A stretch of 64,000 nucleotides of DNA from Cyrtodaria siliqua (Eukaryota; Mollusca; Bivalvia; Adapedonta; Hiatellidae): positions 19,315-83,314 of the forward strand of contig JAWPHD010011504.1 of NCBI GenBank assembly GCA_037043455.1. Direction: 5' to 3'. This document shows, piece after piece, positions 11,976-24,200 of this stretch (its first letter is position 1; each line of letters begins with the position of its first letter). Made by a program: the position numbers and the translations under genes. The notes under the pieces are model-generated. The model saw nothing but the letters and a program-made list of their open reading frames with translations, had not been told where the DNA came from and did no database searches.

Positions 11976-12120
11976 GTTTACACTGGAAACGAAAACATGC
12001 ATGATAAATGCAATACAAATTGACCAATTCTTCGAAGAACTAACACAGGTCATATTGGATAATGATAGACACCTAGGGCAAAAACGTGCTAGAGCATATC
12101 ATGCAAAATACTCAGAGCAG
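11976..12120 (+). CDS. Possible 48-codon exon, unrecognised
   Basis: A plus-strand segment of 145 nt lies between a CGATTATTACAG acceptor and a CAG|GTATAA donor. It encodes FTLETKTCMINAIQIDQFFE, then ELTQVILDNDRHLGQKRARA, then YHAKYSEQ, which looks like two amphipathic helices with a basic end. I do not recognise a family. Oddly, the donor lies at the edge of a retroelement 3' end (12121-12180), so the splice site may have been supplied by that insertion, or the exon may be a chance frame. Confidence 0.4.
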
Positions 12121-12180
12121 GTATAAAAGTCTAACAGGAAATGTAGCTTTCACAGACGAAAGTCAACCGAAAACACGTAT
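12121..12180 (-). mobile_element. 3' terminal fragment of the Penelope-like element
   Basis: Read on the minus strand it gives GTTGACT, then GTGAAAGCTACATTTCCTGT and GACTTTTATAC. This matches the end of the copy at 13690-14710 (positions 14660-14712). No coding part is attached. Confidence 0.7.
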
Positions 12181-13439
12181 GAATACAAACAAGAATTACA
12201 ATGTTAATAAACAAGTTTCAGAGAATCGAGAAACGGTATTAAAGTCTACATAATGAAATTAAGTGAACAAGTGTTAGTAGATGCGATGTTTGAAATGTCT
12301 TTCATGTCTATACATTTCCTGTAATTGCGACCAAATAGATTTATGAACATGAACGAAAGACACACATATTGGCGGGCATCACATTAAACTATTCTGTTCA
12401 AACTTTCTTAACATCCGCTAACAATTTCAGAGTAAATCTCCCTTGTGCAAAGTTGTTATTAGATCCCAAAAACGGTATGGTAGTCCAAACAAGAAATTTG
12501 AACTGATGCAAACCTTGAAAGTGTTTGACAATTGTGACATATTTATCCATTTTCACCGTTGATGTTTTTATTTTGTCATGTTTGAAAATTATTTAATGTT
12601 TTATATTTAATTTTAACTAATAGTTAATAGTCTGACAACTGATTTCAATTATTAATTTTCTGGATATGAAATGTTAGTGGTACAATTTTCCCATAACCTA
12701 TGTCCCATAATCTTTGCCCCATTGCATGTAAGACATACATTCTGACAAAACGGCATGAGCCTTAATTATGTATTTGAAAAGAAATGTAACAAGATCATTT
12801 TGAAGATAGTCTTATTTACGAAATTAATGTTCTGTTTATCGTCACATAATCTTACACTTTAAACAAATAATATGCAATGTAATTGTTAACTTGTCGTATC
12901 TGTAATTAGTCTATATAACGTTTTCTGTAGGTTTGTCCAAACATGCCGAGGCTTACGTAAATTGATCAATATATTTAAAAGAATATATTTTCAAACAATT
13001 TGTGCTGACTACACTCAAGCATACAAGAACAGATATACTGCTTTAAATATGTCAATTTTGTTTAGTATATGTTAATACAAAATATACAGTTTTCTTGAAA
13101 TGTAATGAAAGCTACTATTGCTAGCTAAACACACTGTTAGTATGCCTACTTTATTCGTTACTCAGTTCAAAAAGTTCATTATTTGCATATTATTTTGGGC
13201 CAATAGCGTATCTAGTTATATTACAAAGGCTTAGTGGCAGTGAAATCTTTTATCAACATATCCCGAGTTACACGTTTGTCTCAAATTTATAAAGACTAAT
13301 CATAAACGTAAACTGCTATTAAGTCTCTATACTAATTAATCATATTTCTATATTGTTCTTAAGTACTTTAAGTATTGCTCTAGCTACGTCCCTGAATAAC
13401 AATGTCGAAATAAAAGTAATTTTGATTTCAATTGTGCAG

Positions 13440-13522
13440 CAGGATATACTTTAGACTGCACAATTATGCAAATAAGTAAAGACATCGTCCCGGTGAGCAT
13501 GCCCATGGACCCCAATAAAGAG
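13440..13522 (+). CDS. Possible 27-codon exon, unrecognised
   Basis: Lies between a TTGATTTCAATTGTGCAG acceptor and a GAG|GTAAGA donor and is open across its length. It encodes GYTLDCTIMQISKDIVPVSM, then PMDPNKE. Local GC is well above the flanks. The acceptor overlaps a perfect 9-bp inverted pair (ATTGTGCAG at 13431-13439, CTGCACAAT further 3'). It could belong with the exon at 11976-12120, but the phases do not join directly. Confidence 0.45.
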
Positions 13523-13689
13523 GTAAGATTACTACGCCCGTGTTAACGTGATATTTGCCTTATGTTAATAACATTCTATTTGCTAAACAGATTATAAATT
13601 AAGCGTATTTGTAACACATATGTTTTGCTGGCTATATAATTAGCCTAGTGAAACAGTCCACAACGATGTGATTTTGTTAGCAGTCTCAT

Positions 13690-14710
13690 AATTAGCAAAA
13701 TCTATGACAAGAGAGATGATTTTAATTTTGATATTGTTAATTATCCCCATTTAGATGGGAATGTTCCCCGAGCAACTTCTTATGGGGTCTATGTCTCAAT
13801 TTATTCGTTTTTCTAGAGCTTGTACTCAAGGGCTTTACTATTCGTACTCTTTGTATAACTAAAAAGCTACTCCATCAGGGCTACCGTTACCATTAACTTC
13901 GCAAAACCTTTGCAAAAATGTATTATCGTAACGCTGATCTTCTTTCCAAATATAAAAGTAATTTAAGAACTCTTCTGAGACACTGACTTTCACAACCTGA
14001 ATTATATGGTGACGTGATTTACAAACTTTGTAAAATCCTTGGTCATGATCACTTTGATACTTGTTAAAAGGTTTATCAAAAGAGGTTATGACCCTATCAT
14101 TTTGCAACGCACTGCATGCTTGGTGGTGGACCCATTTACAGTTCGCCACTATGCTGTCCTCTTTAATTGTGCTATGACCGGACATGCTGTGGACCCTATA
14201 ATGATGTCTACATAAAGCCCAAAAGGACGATGGCGTTTGATGTTTGTCTGCAGTCTTGTCTTGTTGTGCCCTCAATGATTTATTCTCTTGTTGCTCTAGC
14301 TTCTGCCAAGTCACTGAGTACCTTTTTTATGGCTTTCTAGGCTATTGTTTTTTGTATTTATATATACACGAGCATCGTTGTTTTTCACTTCTATTGCCTA
14401 TTAATACTGCCTTGCTGTTAGAGAATAGTTCATGGTGGGGATTTCTTTATTTACACTGTTCCGTTTTATTGGGATGACAGTAGGGTAAGTGTGAGATTTT
14501 GTGCACCCTAGAACCTGGTTTAAATCCCCAGCGGCCTTTTTTTACCACTGACCGTTCCAAGGCGGTAACCCTATTGTCAAACCCTTTTGTGTTTGTGACG
14601 TCATATGTCTTTATTAATTATTCACATTGCCATTCATGTTTGTCCGTTTGCGTGTCTTTGGGTTGACTGTGTTTTGTGAAAGCTACATTTCCTATTCGAC
14701 TTTTATACTT
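13690..14710 (+). pseudogene. Reverse-transcriptase 3' half plus 3' UTR, broken
   Basis: Plus-strand relative of the copy at 54390-56305. It begins at ISKIYDKRDDFNFDIVNYPH, continues through VPRATSYGVYVS with a frameshift, then IRFSRACT, and ends at MTGHAVDP followed by a TAA. The RT catalytic region is missing because of 5' truncation. The 3' untranslated part (14220-14710) matches the other copy word for word over long stretches (TCTTGTTGTGCCCTCAATG, GGATTTCTTTATTTACACTG, TAGGGTAAGTGTGAG). The reading frame is interrupted several times, so no product is expected. Confidence 0.85.
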
Positions 14711-14929
14711 ATTTTCACATAGTTTACAACAACAAATAACTTTATTCAGCATTAAACATTCAGTAGAACGTTTATAGCATACACACTATGCATATATAAT
14801 ACGATAGCATCATACATTTACGGAGTCGATTGCAGTCATAGTAATGGAGTTATTTCAAAATTAGTGTTAACATTGATTATTTCTTTTTTATGGATGAAAT
14901 TACATGTATATAACGAGGAATCTCGCTGC

Positions 14930-15744
14930 TTAAGTTTGTGTGGAATGCATATTTCCATATTAGGTCACTGTGACCTTGACCTTTGACCTACTGGCCCCAA
15001 AAGCAATAGGGCTCCTTCTCTCACCTAGGGCAATGTACCTATGAAGTTTTATGAATGTACGTGTTACGGTTTTAAGTTATTATGCGGAATTCGTATTTCC
15101 ATATAAGGTGATTGCGACCTTGATCTTGGATCGACTGACCCAAAAAGCAATAAGGTTTCCTCCTCTCACATAGGGCAATGTACCTATGAAGTTTTTTAGT
15201 GTAGGTGTTACGGTTTTGAAGTTATTGTGCGGAATGCATATTTCCATATAAGGTCACTGTGACCTTGACCTTTGACCTACTGGCCCCAATTGCGATAGGG
15301 TTCCTCCTCTCACCTAGGGCAATGTATCAATGAAGTTTTATGAGTGTAGGTGTTATGATTGTGAAGTCATTGTGCGAAATGCATATTTACATATAAGGTC
15401 ACTGTGACCTGAGCTATGACCTAATGGCCCCAAAAACAATACGGTACCTCCTCTCACCTAGGGCAATGAAGTTTCATGAGTGTAGGTGTTACAGTTTGGA
15501 ATTTATAGTGCGGAATGCATATTTGTATATAAGGTCATCTTGACCTTGACCTTAGACCTACTGGCCCCAAAAACAAAACGCTTCCTCCTCTCACCTAGTG
15601 CAATATTCCTATGAAGTTTTATGAGGGTGGGTCTCATACTTTTAGAGTTATCGTGAGGAATGCGAAAAGTTTACGACCGGACAGAGGAAGGCCGGCCGGA
15701 CGACCCCATACAATAATACGTTTTTCAAACGGGCGTATAAAAAA
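14930..15744 (+). mobile_element. ~145-bp tandem array, family G (truncated head, tail present)
   Basis: Five monomers start near 14939, 15085, 15234, 15379 and 15513. Each has AATGCATATTTCCATATAAG, a cluster of TGACCT half-sites, CTACTGGCCCCAAAA, CTCCTCTCACCTAGGGCAAT and GAAGTTTTATGAGTGTAGGT. The tail has GACCGGACAGAGG, then CCATACAATAATACG, then AAACGGGCGTATAAAAAA (15727-15744). This tail is complementary to the head of the same family at 33840-33857. Confidence 0.85.
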
Positions 15745-15985
15745 CGACAAATGCAGCAAAAAAAAAGACTACATGAACGAAAAACAGTCAGAAAGAAAAA
15801 ACGACAGATTAGAAGTGAAAAAATGACACAAGACCACAAGAAGTAATGAAAAGATGACAATATAAAATGTTGTCTTTTTGCGACTAAAGTGTCGTCTTTT
15901 CGTTTTGTCACGGGGCATTCTCTCGTCTTTTCGCACTGAATGTTTCGTCTTTTCGTTCTGTCGATTTTTTGTGGCAAAATAATGA
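15745..15985. repeat. Short-motif repeat region (GACGAAAA / TCGTCTTTTCG)
   Basis: The left half is rich in AAACGACA-type words and the right half in TCGTCTTTTCG (three close copies), so the halves are partly complementary. Frames of 70-109 codons cross it on both strands but have simple composition and no domain. The GCGGACAAAAAGCG array at 62813-63056 has a similar feel. Confidence 0.6.
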
Positions 15986-16285
15986 AACAAGAGATGTCAT
16001 TATAAGTAACCTTGACCTCTAAGTGTGACCTTGACCTTTAAGCCACAGACCTGGATTTTTTGAGTCGTCTTGTTTTGGTGAGCACTTGTGCCAAGTTATT
16101 TGAAAATCTGTCTACGAATGTCCGAGTTATTAACCGGAAAAGAAAGCACTTCATTTTGACCTTTGACCTCTAAGTGTGACCTTGGAGCATAACATTGACT
16201 TAAAGGATTTGTGGAAAATTACTTTTATGTAACATAAAAAGACAAAAGCAATCGTAAATTTTATAGAGGTTGTTTTTTGTAAAAA
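15986..16285 (+). mobile_element. Short array-type element with AACAAGAG head
   Basis: Starts AACAAGAGATGTCATTATAA and carries GTGACCTTGACCTTTAAGCC, ACAGACCTGGATTTT and GTGCCAAGTTATTTGAAAAT, the same monomer words as family E at 20398-21195. It is truncated, with about 1.5 monomers. Confidence 0.6.
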
Positions 16286-17288
16286 CAGATGTCTCCCCTA
16301 CGGGGGAAAAGGCCATAAATCCGCAAAACAAATCACTGAAAATCAATTCAAGTGGAACACAAAGATAATATGCGCAACTAGTCTTGGTACTGTACTAAAA
16401 CCTTTAACTCTGCCAAAAATTATTTAACCGGAATATGGTGAAGATATGCGCAACTAGGCTTGGTACAGATCATCCTTGTCAAGTTTCTTTGAAATCTGGC
16501 CAGGGGATCAAGTGATCTAGTCCGGACAAAGTTGATGTATTAAAACCTTTTAAGGGCCAAACCTCTGCCAAAAATCACTCAACCAGAACACAGGGACGAT
16601 AAATGCGCAACTAGGCTTGGCACAGTTTCGTTGAAATCCGGCCAGAGGTTTAGGAGAACTAGTCCGGACAAAGTTTGTGTATTAAAATCTTTAAAGGGCC
16701 ATAACTCTGCTAAAGATCATCCAACTGCAACACGGTGATGACATGCATAACGAGGCTTGGTACTGATCATCCCTGCAAAGTTTCGTTGAAATCCGGCAAG
16801 GGGTTAAGGAGAAATAGTCCGGACAAAGTTTGTGTATTAAAACATTTAAAGTGCCATAACTCCGCAAAAAATAATTCAACCGGAACATAGGGACGATATG
16901 CACAACTAGGCTTGGTACTGATCATCTCTGCATAGTTTCGTTGAAATCCGGCAAGAGGTTAAGGAGAACTAGGCCAGACAAATGTGTGTATTAAAACCGT
17001 TAAAGGGTCATAACTCTGTCAAAAATCATTCAACTGCAACACGGCGATGACATCCATAACTAGGCTTGGTACTGATTATCCCTGCAAAGTTTCGTTGAAA
17101 TCCGGCCAGGGTTTCAGAAGAACTAGTCCGGACGAAATGTGTGACATACAGACAATAGACAGACAACAGACAGACGACAGACAGACAGACAGACAGACAG
17201 ACGACAGACAGACAGATAGACAGACAGACAGACGACATACATACAGTACAAAAAGAATACGTCTCCCCTCCACAAAGTGGGGGAAATA
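16286..17288 (+). mobile_element. ~150-bp tandem array, family B, with GACA microsatellite
   Basis: The head has a hairpin (TCCCCTACGGGGGA, 16294-16307). Six to seven monomers with GCCATAACTCTGCCAAAAAT, CAACTAGGCTTGGTACTGAT, TTTCGTTGAAATCCGGC and AGTCCGGACAAAGTTTGTGT follow. A GACA/GACGACA microsatellite spans about 17150-17240. The tail repeats GTCTCCCCT with CCACAAAGTGGGGGAAAT. The overlapping open frames at 17026-17346 are microsatellite by-products. Confidence 0.85.
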
Positions 17289-17344
17289 TAACCAGAAAAA
17301 TTTGTCCATGGGACACAGATGAAGCGCTGTCAGTGACATATAGC

Positions 17345-17890
17345 ACTTTAGTGTTAATTAAATTAGTCTGAAAAGTAGGTCAAGGTCATTCATATTGACC
17401 TGGTTGTGCTAGGAACATACTGATGTCAATCCAACAGTCGGTTTAGGAAGAGTAGCAGCGACAACAAATTTAAAGTTTAAATGGCCAAGGGCCATAATTC
17501 CATCAAACATCATTGAATCGGAACACAAATACTATATCACAGCTAGGCATCCTACCGATGCTTCCTGTCTAGTTTCGTCAAAATCCAACAAGCGCTTTAG
17601 GACGATTAGAGGCGACAAAAAAACTTAGTCAAATGTCAAAAAGGGCAATAAATACGTCAAAAATCATCGAACCGAAACACAAACGCAATATCCACAACTA
17701 GACATCATACCGATGCTTCCTGTCAATTGTCGTCAAGATCCAACAAGCGGTTTAGGAGGAGTAGCGGCGACAACAAATTTAAAGTCAAAATGTCAAAGGG
17801 CCTTAACTCCGTCAAAAATCGTTGAACCAGAACACAAATGCGATATGCACAACTAGACACCATATGTCTCCTGCATTTCGTGAAGTGAGA
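17345..17890 (+). repeat. ~150-170-bp tandem repeat related to family B, ~3 copies
   Basis: Monomers contain CCGATGCTTCCTGTC, GATCCAACAAGCGGTTTAGG, AGAGTAGCGGCGACAACAAA and GGGCCATAACTCCGTCAAAA. Layout and motif order resemble family B but the sequence is distinct. No head or tail is visible. A purine-rich GAGGGGGAGGGG run follows at 17885-17915. Confidence 0.75.
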
Positions 17891-17920
17891 GGGAGGGGGA
17901 GGGGAAGGAGGGCTTTTTGA

Positions 17921-18754
17921 CAAACTAGATGGGTGTTCCATGGAACACGTGTGTCGCCTTTCAGTGCTTTGTCAGTATAACAAGGATTTTGGACCTAGAA
18001 AATGACCTGATACAGTAAGTTTTCATGAAGAGAACAATGAGTATTTAAAACATATAATGACCTTCAGTGTGACCTTGACCTTTATATTTTAGTAAGGCCA
18101 AGTCGATGTTGTCATGTCAAGTATATATTGAAAGTTTGATGAAGAAATATCAAGAAATGAGAAAGTTATAGCCAGCGTTAAGTTTTCTTGAAGAAAAACA
18201 TGAGTATTTAACACATATAATGACCATCAGTGTGACCTTGACCTTTATATTTTAGTATGTTCATGTCGATGTTGTCATGATGAGTATATATCGAAAGTTT
18301 GATGAAGAAATATCAAGAATTGAGAAAGTTATAGCCAACGTTAAGTTTTCGTGAAGAAAAAAATGAGTATTTAACCCATATAATGACCTTCAGTGTGACC
18401 TTGACCTTTATATTTTAGTATGGTCATGTCGATGTTGTCATGATGAGTATAAATCGAAATATTGATGAATATCAAGAAATGAAAAAGTTATATAACCAAC
18501 GTTAATTTTTTTGTGAAAAAAAAGGAGTATTTAACCCATATAATGACTTCAGTGTGACCTTGACCTTTATATTTTAGTATGGTCGTGTCGATGTTGTCAT
18601 GATGAGTATTTAGTGAAAGTTTGATGAAGAAATATCAAGAAATGAGAAAGTTATAGCCAACGTTAAGTTTCCGTGACGGACTGACTGATGAACGGTTGGA
18701 CAACAAAGTGATCCCTATGTATCGCATTTTTCTTCAAAAAGGCGACACAAAAAC
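17921..18754 (+). mobile_element. ~162-bp tandem array, family D, with palindromic head
   Basis: The head ACTAGATGG is followed by a perfect 16-bp palindrome GTGTTCCATGGAACAC (17933-17948), then GTGTGTCGCCTTT. Four monomers start near 18068, 18230, 18393 and 18552 with GTGTGACCTTGACCTTTATA and GATGTTGTCATGATGAGTAT. The tail is GACGGACTGACTGATGAACG and then AAAAAGGCGACACAAAAAC, which is complementary to the head's GTGTCGCCTTT. It is a complete element by this structure. Confidence 0.85.
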
Positions 18755-20397
18755 TATTTTAAGAAATTCAGAGTGCAATGTGTTACTTATAGGTAACTCT
18801 AACCTAATCACATCACGTCATATTCATTCACATATATATAACCACTATATTTAAAGGAAATGTATATGCATTTTTGTATTACGTATAAATAAACACCTGA
18901 TGACACATAAAATTAGCAAAATTCTGTGGTGGCATATTTTATTAAACAAATACACATGCATAGACCAATTTTATTCTAATTCGCTAAACGTCAGGTTTTT
19001 GTAACCATAATGCATGAGTAAGTATCAGGTATCTGAAAAGCCAATATTTGTGCGACCTATCAGATAATTGCATAGCAATATTGTGTGTGAACCCGGTAGC
19101 TATTGTTGAAAACCCGTCAGTGGGGTGTTATGCAAACATTAATTATTGTGTCAGACGATACTGATATAACTGATAAAGTGCCCCTTTGCTACCATTTATT
19201 TAAAAGCGGTGGATTACCTAAAACGCTATAATAAACTTTTAGACGTTTGACGATTATGAGGTTACACTTACTAGTCAGGGTTCATGATTAAAGTCCCTAT
19301 CCCGTCATCAACAGGAAGAGTTTACAACATATGTATACCTTTTATAAACCTACTGACGATGAGTTAAATATATGTATATAACTTACTTTTGTTATGAAAA
19401 TTCGAACACTATAGATGTAAAAGGCACCAAACAAGTCAAAACTCAAAACTGTAACGTCTAATTTATAGAGATACCAACTCATAATTCATTTTAGGCATAT
19501 TCAATCTCGGGGTATTTTTAAGTACCCGTGAATAAACCTAAAATTTTAATGGGCATACATACATTATTTTATGACCTGAACACCTGGATATGGTATTGAT
19601 AAATGATTCGGAGTGTAATATTGCCGTTATTTGGAGGATTAGTGCCTTTAACAATGTCATTGCATGTTTTAGAATATAAAGTATAAAATGAGTTACTTAT
19701 TCCAGTACTTACTAATACTCATAAATTGCATTATATTGCATAGTATACTTAATTGTAGTGTTGTTATTCCAATGAACTACTATGCAAGAGATTATGCTGA
19801 TATAAATATATTTTAGAGTAATGTCATTTTGACTGATGATCTCTGAATATATGTAAATCATCACCTCTTATAATTCTGTTAAGAATGATGTTTGTATTTT
19901 ATCCATGTGTTTATGTTAGTATGTCAGTATGTAAACGATGAGACACACATGAACTAACTATATACACAAGTTTACCCTGGAATAGTGTTAACATAACAGC
20001 CAGCCAGCCAGACAGGCAGACAGAATTTTATTTTCCTCTCATCACATATACAATACAAATCTTACCACAAAATATATATAACAATATAATAGTACATATG
20101 CCTCTCTACACAGAGATATAAGAGATGATCAGTTACAAGTGATATAACTAATGTAGTAATAGTAGTTACACACTAATTCTTTACAGTTTCTTCATATTTT
20201 TTCCTATGAACAACTTTTTTTTGGATTTGGTACATAGCTAGAATGGTCTATCCTATTGTTAAGCATATTTAGCTTTAAAAACAATAGGTCACCAACATTG
20301 TTTCCGAGACGATATCTTAAGATAAATATATGACCCATATTCCATTTTTGGCAAATTTCCAATTATTTCAGTAAAACCTAAATTTATTTAATAGACA
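18755..20397. other. AT-rich stretch, no supported gene
   Basis: No splice-supported exon, RNA gene or recognised repeat seen. A short AGCCAGCCAGCCAGACAGGC microsatellite lies near 19998-20022. Confidence 0.5.
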
Positions 20398-21195
20398 AAC
20401 AAGAAATATCACTGTAAGTGATTAATGCACCCGAAGTGTCCTTTGACCTCTAAGTATGACCTTGACCTTGGATCCATGGACCTGCATTTTGTGCACGTCA
20501 CGTCGTTTGGTTGTGGTGAACACTTGTGCCAAATTATTTGAAAATCCGTCCAGGCATGCAAAACTTATTGACCGGACACGCGCGCGACACATCGTCTTGT
20601 TATGGTGATCACTTTTGCAAAATCCTTGCAGGGGTTGTGACCTTACGGTCCGGACACAAAATTGCATACCTGTGTTTGACATATGAACTTGAAGTGTGAC
20701 CTTGATCTTTGAGGTACAGACCTGGGTTTTGCGCGCGACACATCGTCTTGTTATGGTGATCACTTGTGCCAAGTTAATTGAAAATCCCTGCAGGGGTTGT
20801 GACGTTACGGTCCGGACACAAAATTGCGTACCTGTTTTTGACCTATGAGCTTCAAGTGTGACATTGACCTTTGAGGTACGGACCTGGGTTTTGCGTGCGA
20901 CACATCGTCTTGTTATGGTCATCACTTGTGCCAAGTTATTTAAAAATCCATGTAGGGGTTTTAAAGGTACAGTCCGGACACGAACTGCGGAATGACGGAC
21001 AGACAGACGGACAGACTATGAACTTCAAGTGTGACCTTGACCTTTGAGGTACGGACCTGGGTTTTGCGCGCGACACATCGTCTTGTTAAGGTGATCACTT
21101 GTGCCAAGTTATTTAAAAATCCATGCAGGGATTTTGAAGGTACAGTCTGGACACGAACTGCGGAATAACGGACAGAATCCGGACGGTGCGATTAC
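20398..21195 (+). mobile_element. ~162-bp tandem array, family E
   Basis: The head AACAAGAAAT is followed by hairpin ATCACT-gta-AGTGAT (20408-20422). About five monomers follow with CTTCAAGTGTGACCTTGACC, GACCTGGGTTTTGCGCGCGA, CACATCGTCTTGTTATGGTG and CACTTGTGCCAAGTTATTT. GACGGACAGACAGACGG microsatellite bits occur at about 20995-21015 and 21165-21185. A 170-codon minus-strand frame across it is purely periodic (54 residues) and not a gene. Confidence 0.85.
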
Positions 21196-21211
21196 TATAT
21201 AATTTTGTAAT

Positions 21212-24200
21212 AACAAGAGGTCAATGACCTTGAAGCTCTACTGTTTGATTTTGATTTCAGGAAGTAGTCACTACAAACTTCATCAAGAGCAACATTCGTG
21301 TGAAGTTTCATGAAAATCCGTTAAGTACTTTCAGAGGAGTAGTCGCTACAAGTTTTCATTATATAACTCTATATAAACAAAGATGGTCACTGGCAGCCAT
21401 GTTTAACGTCGAATAAAAATAATGTTTGACTCGAATAACCGTCATGTCATGCTGATCATTTTAGAAGAAGTCCCATATCAATATCACTTCTAGTTTTCAA
21501 GAAGTAGTCGCTACAAACTTTCTTTTTTTTAAATTTATTTTTAGCTGTGGCGGCCATCTTGCATTTATGGCCGATCTGAAATTTTTCTAGGATCAATTAG
21601 ACATCAAGAGCAACATTCCTGTGAAGTTTCATGAAAATCCGTCAAGTAGTTTCAGAGGAGTAGTCGCTACAAGTTTTCATTATATAACTCTATCTAACAA
21701 AGATGGCCGCTGACAGCCATGTTTAACATCGAATCAAACTTTTTTATATAACTCTATTTAGCTTTGGCGGCCATCTTGGATTTCGGATCAACATGCATTT
21801 TTGCTAGTATCAACTTCATGGGCAACATTTCTGTAAAGTATCATGAATATCCATCTAGTAGTTTCAGAGGAGTAGTCGCTACAAGTTTTTACTATATTAA
21901 TATGTAAACAAAGATGGCCGCTAGCGGCCATGTTTAAAGTCGCATCAAAATAAATTTCTAGAAGGACCAACATCATGTCATGCTGATCATTTTAGAAAAA
22001 AGTGCCATATCAATATCACTTATAGTTTTCAAGAAGTATTTGCTACAAACTTGTATTTTGAAAATATACTTTTAGCCATGGCGGCCATCTTGAATTTCCG
22101 GCCGACCTGAAATTTTGCTAGGATCAATTAGACATCAAGAGCAACATTCGTGTGAAGTTTCATGAAAATCCGTTAAATAGTTTCAGAGGAGTAGTCGCTA
22201 TAAGTTTTCATTATATAACTCTATGTTAACAAAGATGGCCACTGGCAGCCATGTTTACCGTCGAATCAAAATAATGTTCGACTCCGATAACCATCATGTC
22301 ATGCTGATCATTTTAGAAAAAGTCCCATATCAATATCTCTTATAGTTTTCAAGAAGTAGTCGCTACAAACTTATTTTTTTTAAATCTATTTTTAGCCGTG
22401 GCGGCCATTTTGATTTTCCGGCCAACCTGAAATTTTGCTAGGATCAATAAGACATCAAGAGCAACATTCCTATGAAGTTTCATGAAAATCCGTGAAGTAG
22501 TTTCAGAGGAGTAGTCGCTACAAGTTTTCATTATATAACTCTATGTAAACAAAAATGGCCGCTGGCAGCCATGTTTAACGTCAATTCAAAACGATTTTCG
22601 ACAAGGACCAACATCATGTCATGCTGATCATTTTCGAAAAAGTCCCATATCAATATCTCTTATAGTTTTCAAAAAGTAGTCGCTACAAACTTATTTTTTA
22701 ACAAGAGGTCAATGACCTTGAAGCTCTACTGATAGATTTAGATAGCTAGATCAGCATTCCTGTGAAGTTTCATAAAAGTTTTTACTATAAAACTCTAGCT
22801 AAATAAAGATGGCCAACGGCAGCCATGTTTAATGTTGAATCAAAATAATTTTCGACAAGGATCAACATCTTGTCATGCTGATCATTTCAGAAAAAGTCCC
22901 ATATCAATATCACTTACAGTTTTCAAGAAGTAGTCGCCACAAACTTGTTTTAAAAAATCTATGTTTAGCCATGGTGGCCATCTTGAATTTTCGACAGACC
23001 TGAAATTATGCTAGGATCAACTAGACATCAAGAGCAACATTCCTGTGAAGTTTCATGAAAATCCGTCAAGTAGTTTCAGAGGAGTAGTCGCTACAAATGT
23101 TTACTATACAAACTCTATGTAAACAAAGATAGCCACTGGCGCCCATGTTTAATGTCGAATCAAAATAATGTTCGACAAGGATCAACACCATGTCATACTG
23201 ATCATTTTAGAAAAAGTCCCATATCAATATCACTTACAGTTTTCAAGAAGAAGTCGCTACAAACTTTTTTTTAAAAATCTGTTTATAGCCATGGCGGCCA
23301 TCTTGAATTTCCGGCCGAACTAAACAATTTCTGGAATCAATAAGACATCAAGAGCAACATTCCTGTGAAGTTTCATAAAAAATTGTCAAGTAGTTTCAGA
23401 GGAGTAGTCGCTACAAGTTTTTACTATATAAATCTATGTAAACAAAGAAGGCCGCTAGCGGCCATGTTTAAAGTCGTATCGAAATAAATTTTGACAAGGA
23501 TCAACATCATGTCATGCTGATCATTTTAGAAAACGTCCCATATCACTATCAATTACAGTTTTCAAGAAGTAGTCGCTACAAATTTATTTATTTTAAAATC
23601 TATTTTAAGCCATGGTGGCCATCTTGAATTTCCGGCCAGCCTGAAATTTTTCTAGGATCAACTAGACATCAAGAGCAACATTCCAGTGAAGTTTCATGAA
23701 CATTCGTCAAGTAGTTTCAGAGGAGTAGTCACTACAATTTTTTACTATATAACTCTATGTAAACAAAGATGGCCACTGGCAGCCATGTTTAACGTCGAAT
23801 CAAAATTATGTTCGACTAGGATCAACTTAATGTCATGCTTATCATTTTAGAAACAGTCCCATATCAATATCACTTATAGTTTTCAAGAAGTAGTCGCTAC
23901 AAACTTGTTTTTTGAAAATCTATTTTTAGCCGTGGCGGCCATCTTGAATTTCCGGTCGATCTGACGTTTTGCTAGGATCAATAAGACATCAAGAGCAACA
24001 TTCGTGTGAAGTTTCATGAAAATCCGTCAGGTAGTTTCAGAGGAGTAGTCGCTACAAGTTTTCATTATATAACTCTATTTAGCTTTGGCGGCCATCTTGG
24101 ATTTCGGATCAACATGCATTTTTGCTAGTATCAACTTCATGGGCAACATTTCTGTAAAGTATCATGAATATCCATCTAGTAGTTTCAGAGGAGAAGTCGC

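Noticed and set aside
17026..17346. Cys/Ser/Val-rich 87-106-codon frames
   Set aside because: Translated from the GACA/GACGACA microsatellite in family B.
20422..20934. 170-codon minus-strand frame
   Set aside because: The peptide repeats every 54 residues in step with the 162-bp monomer of family E.
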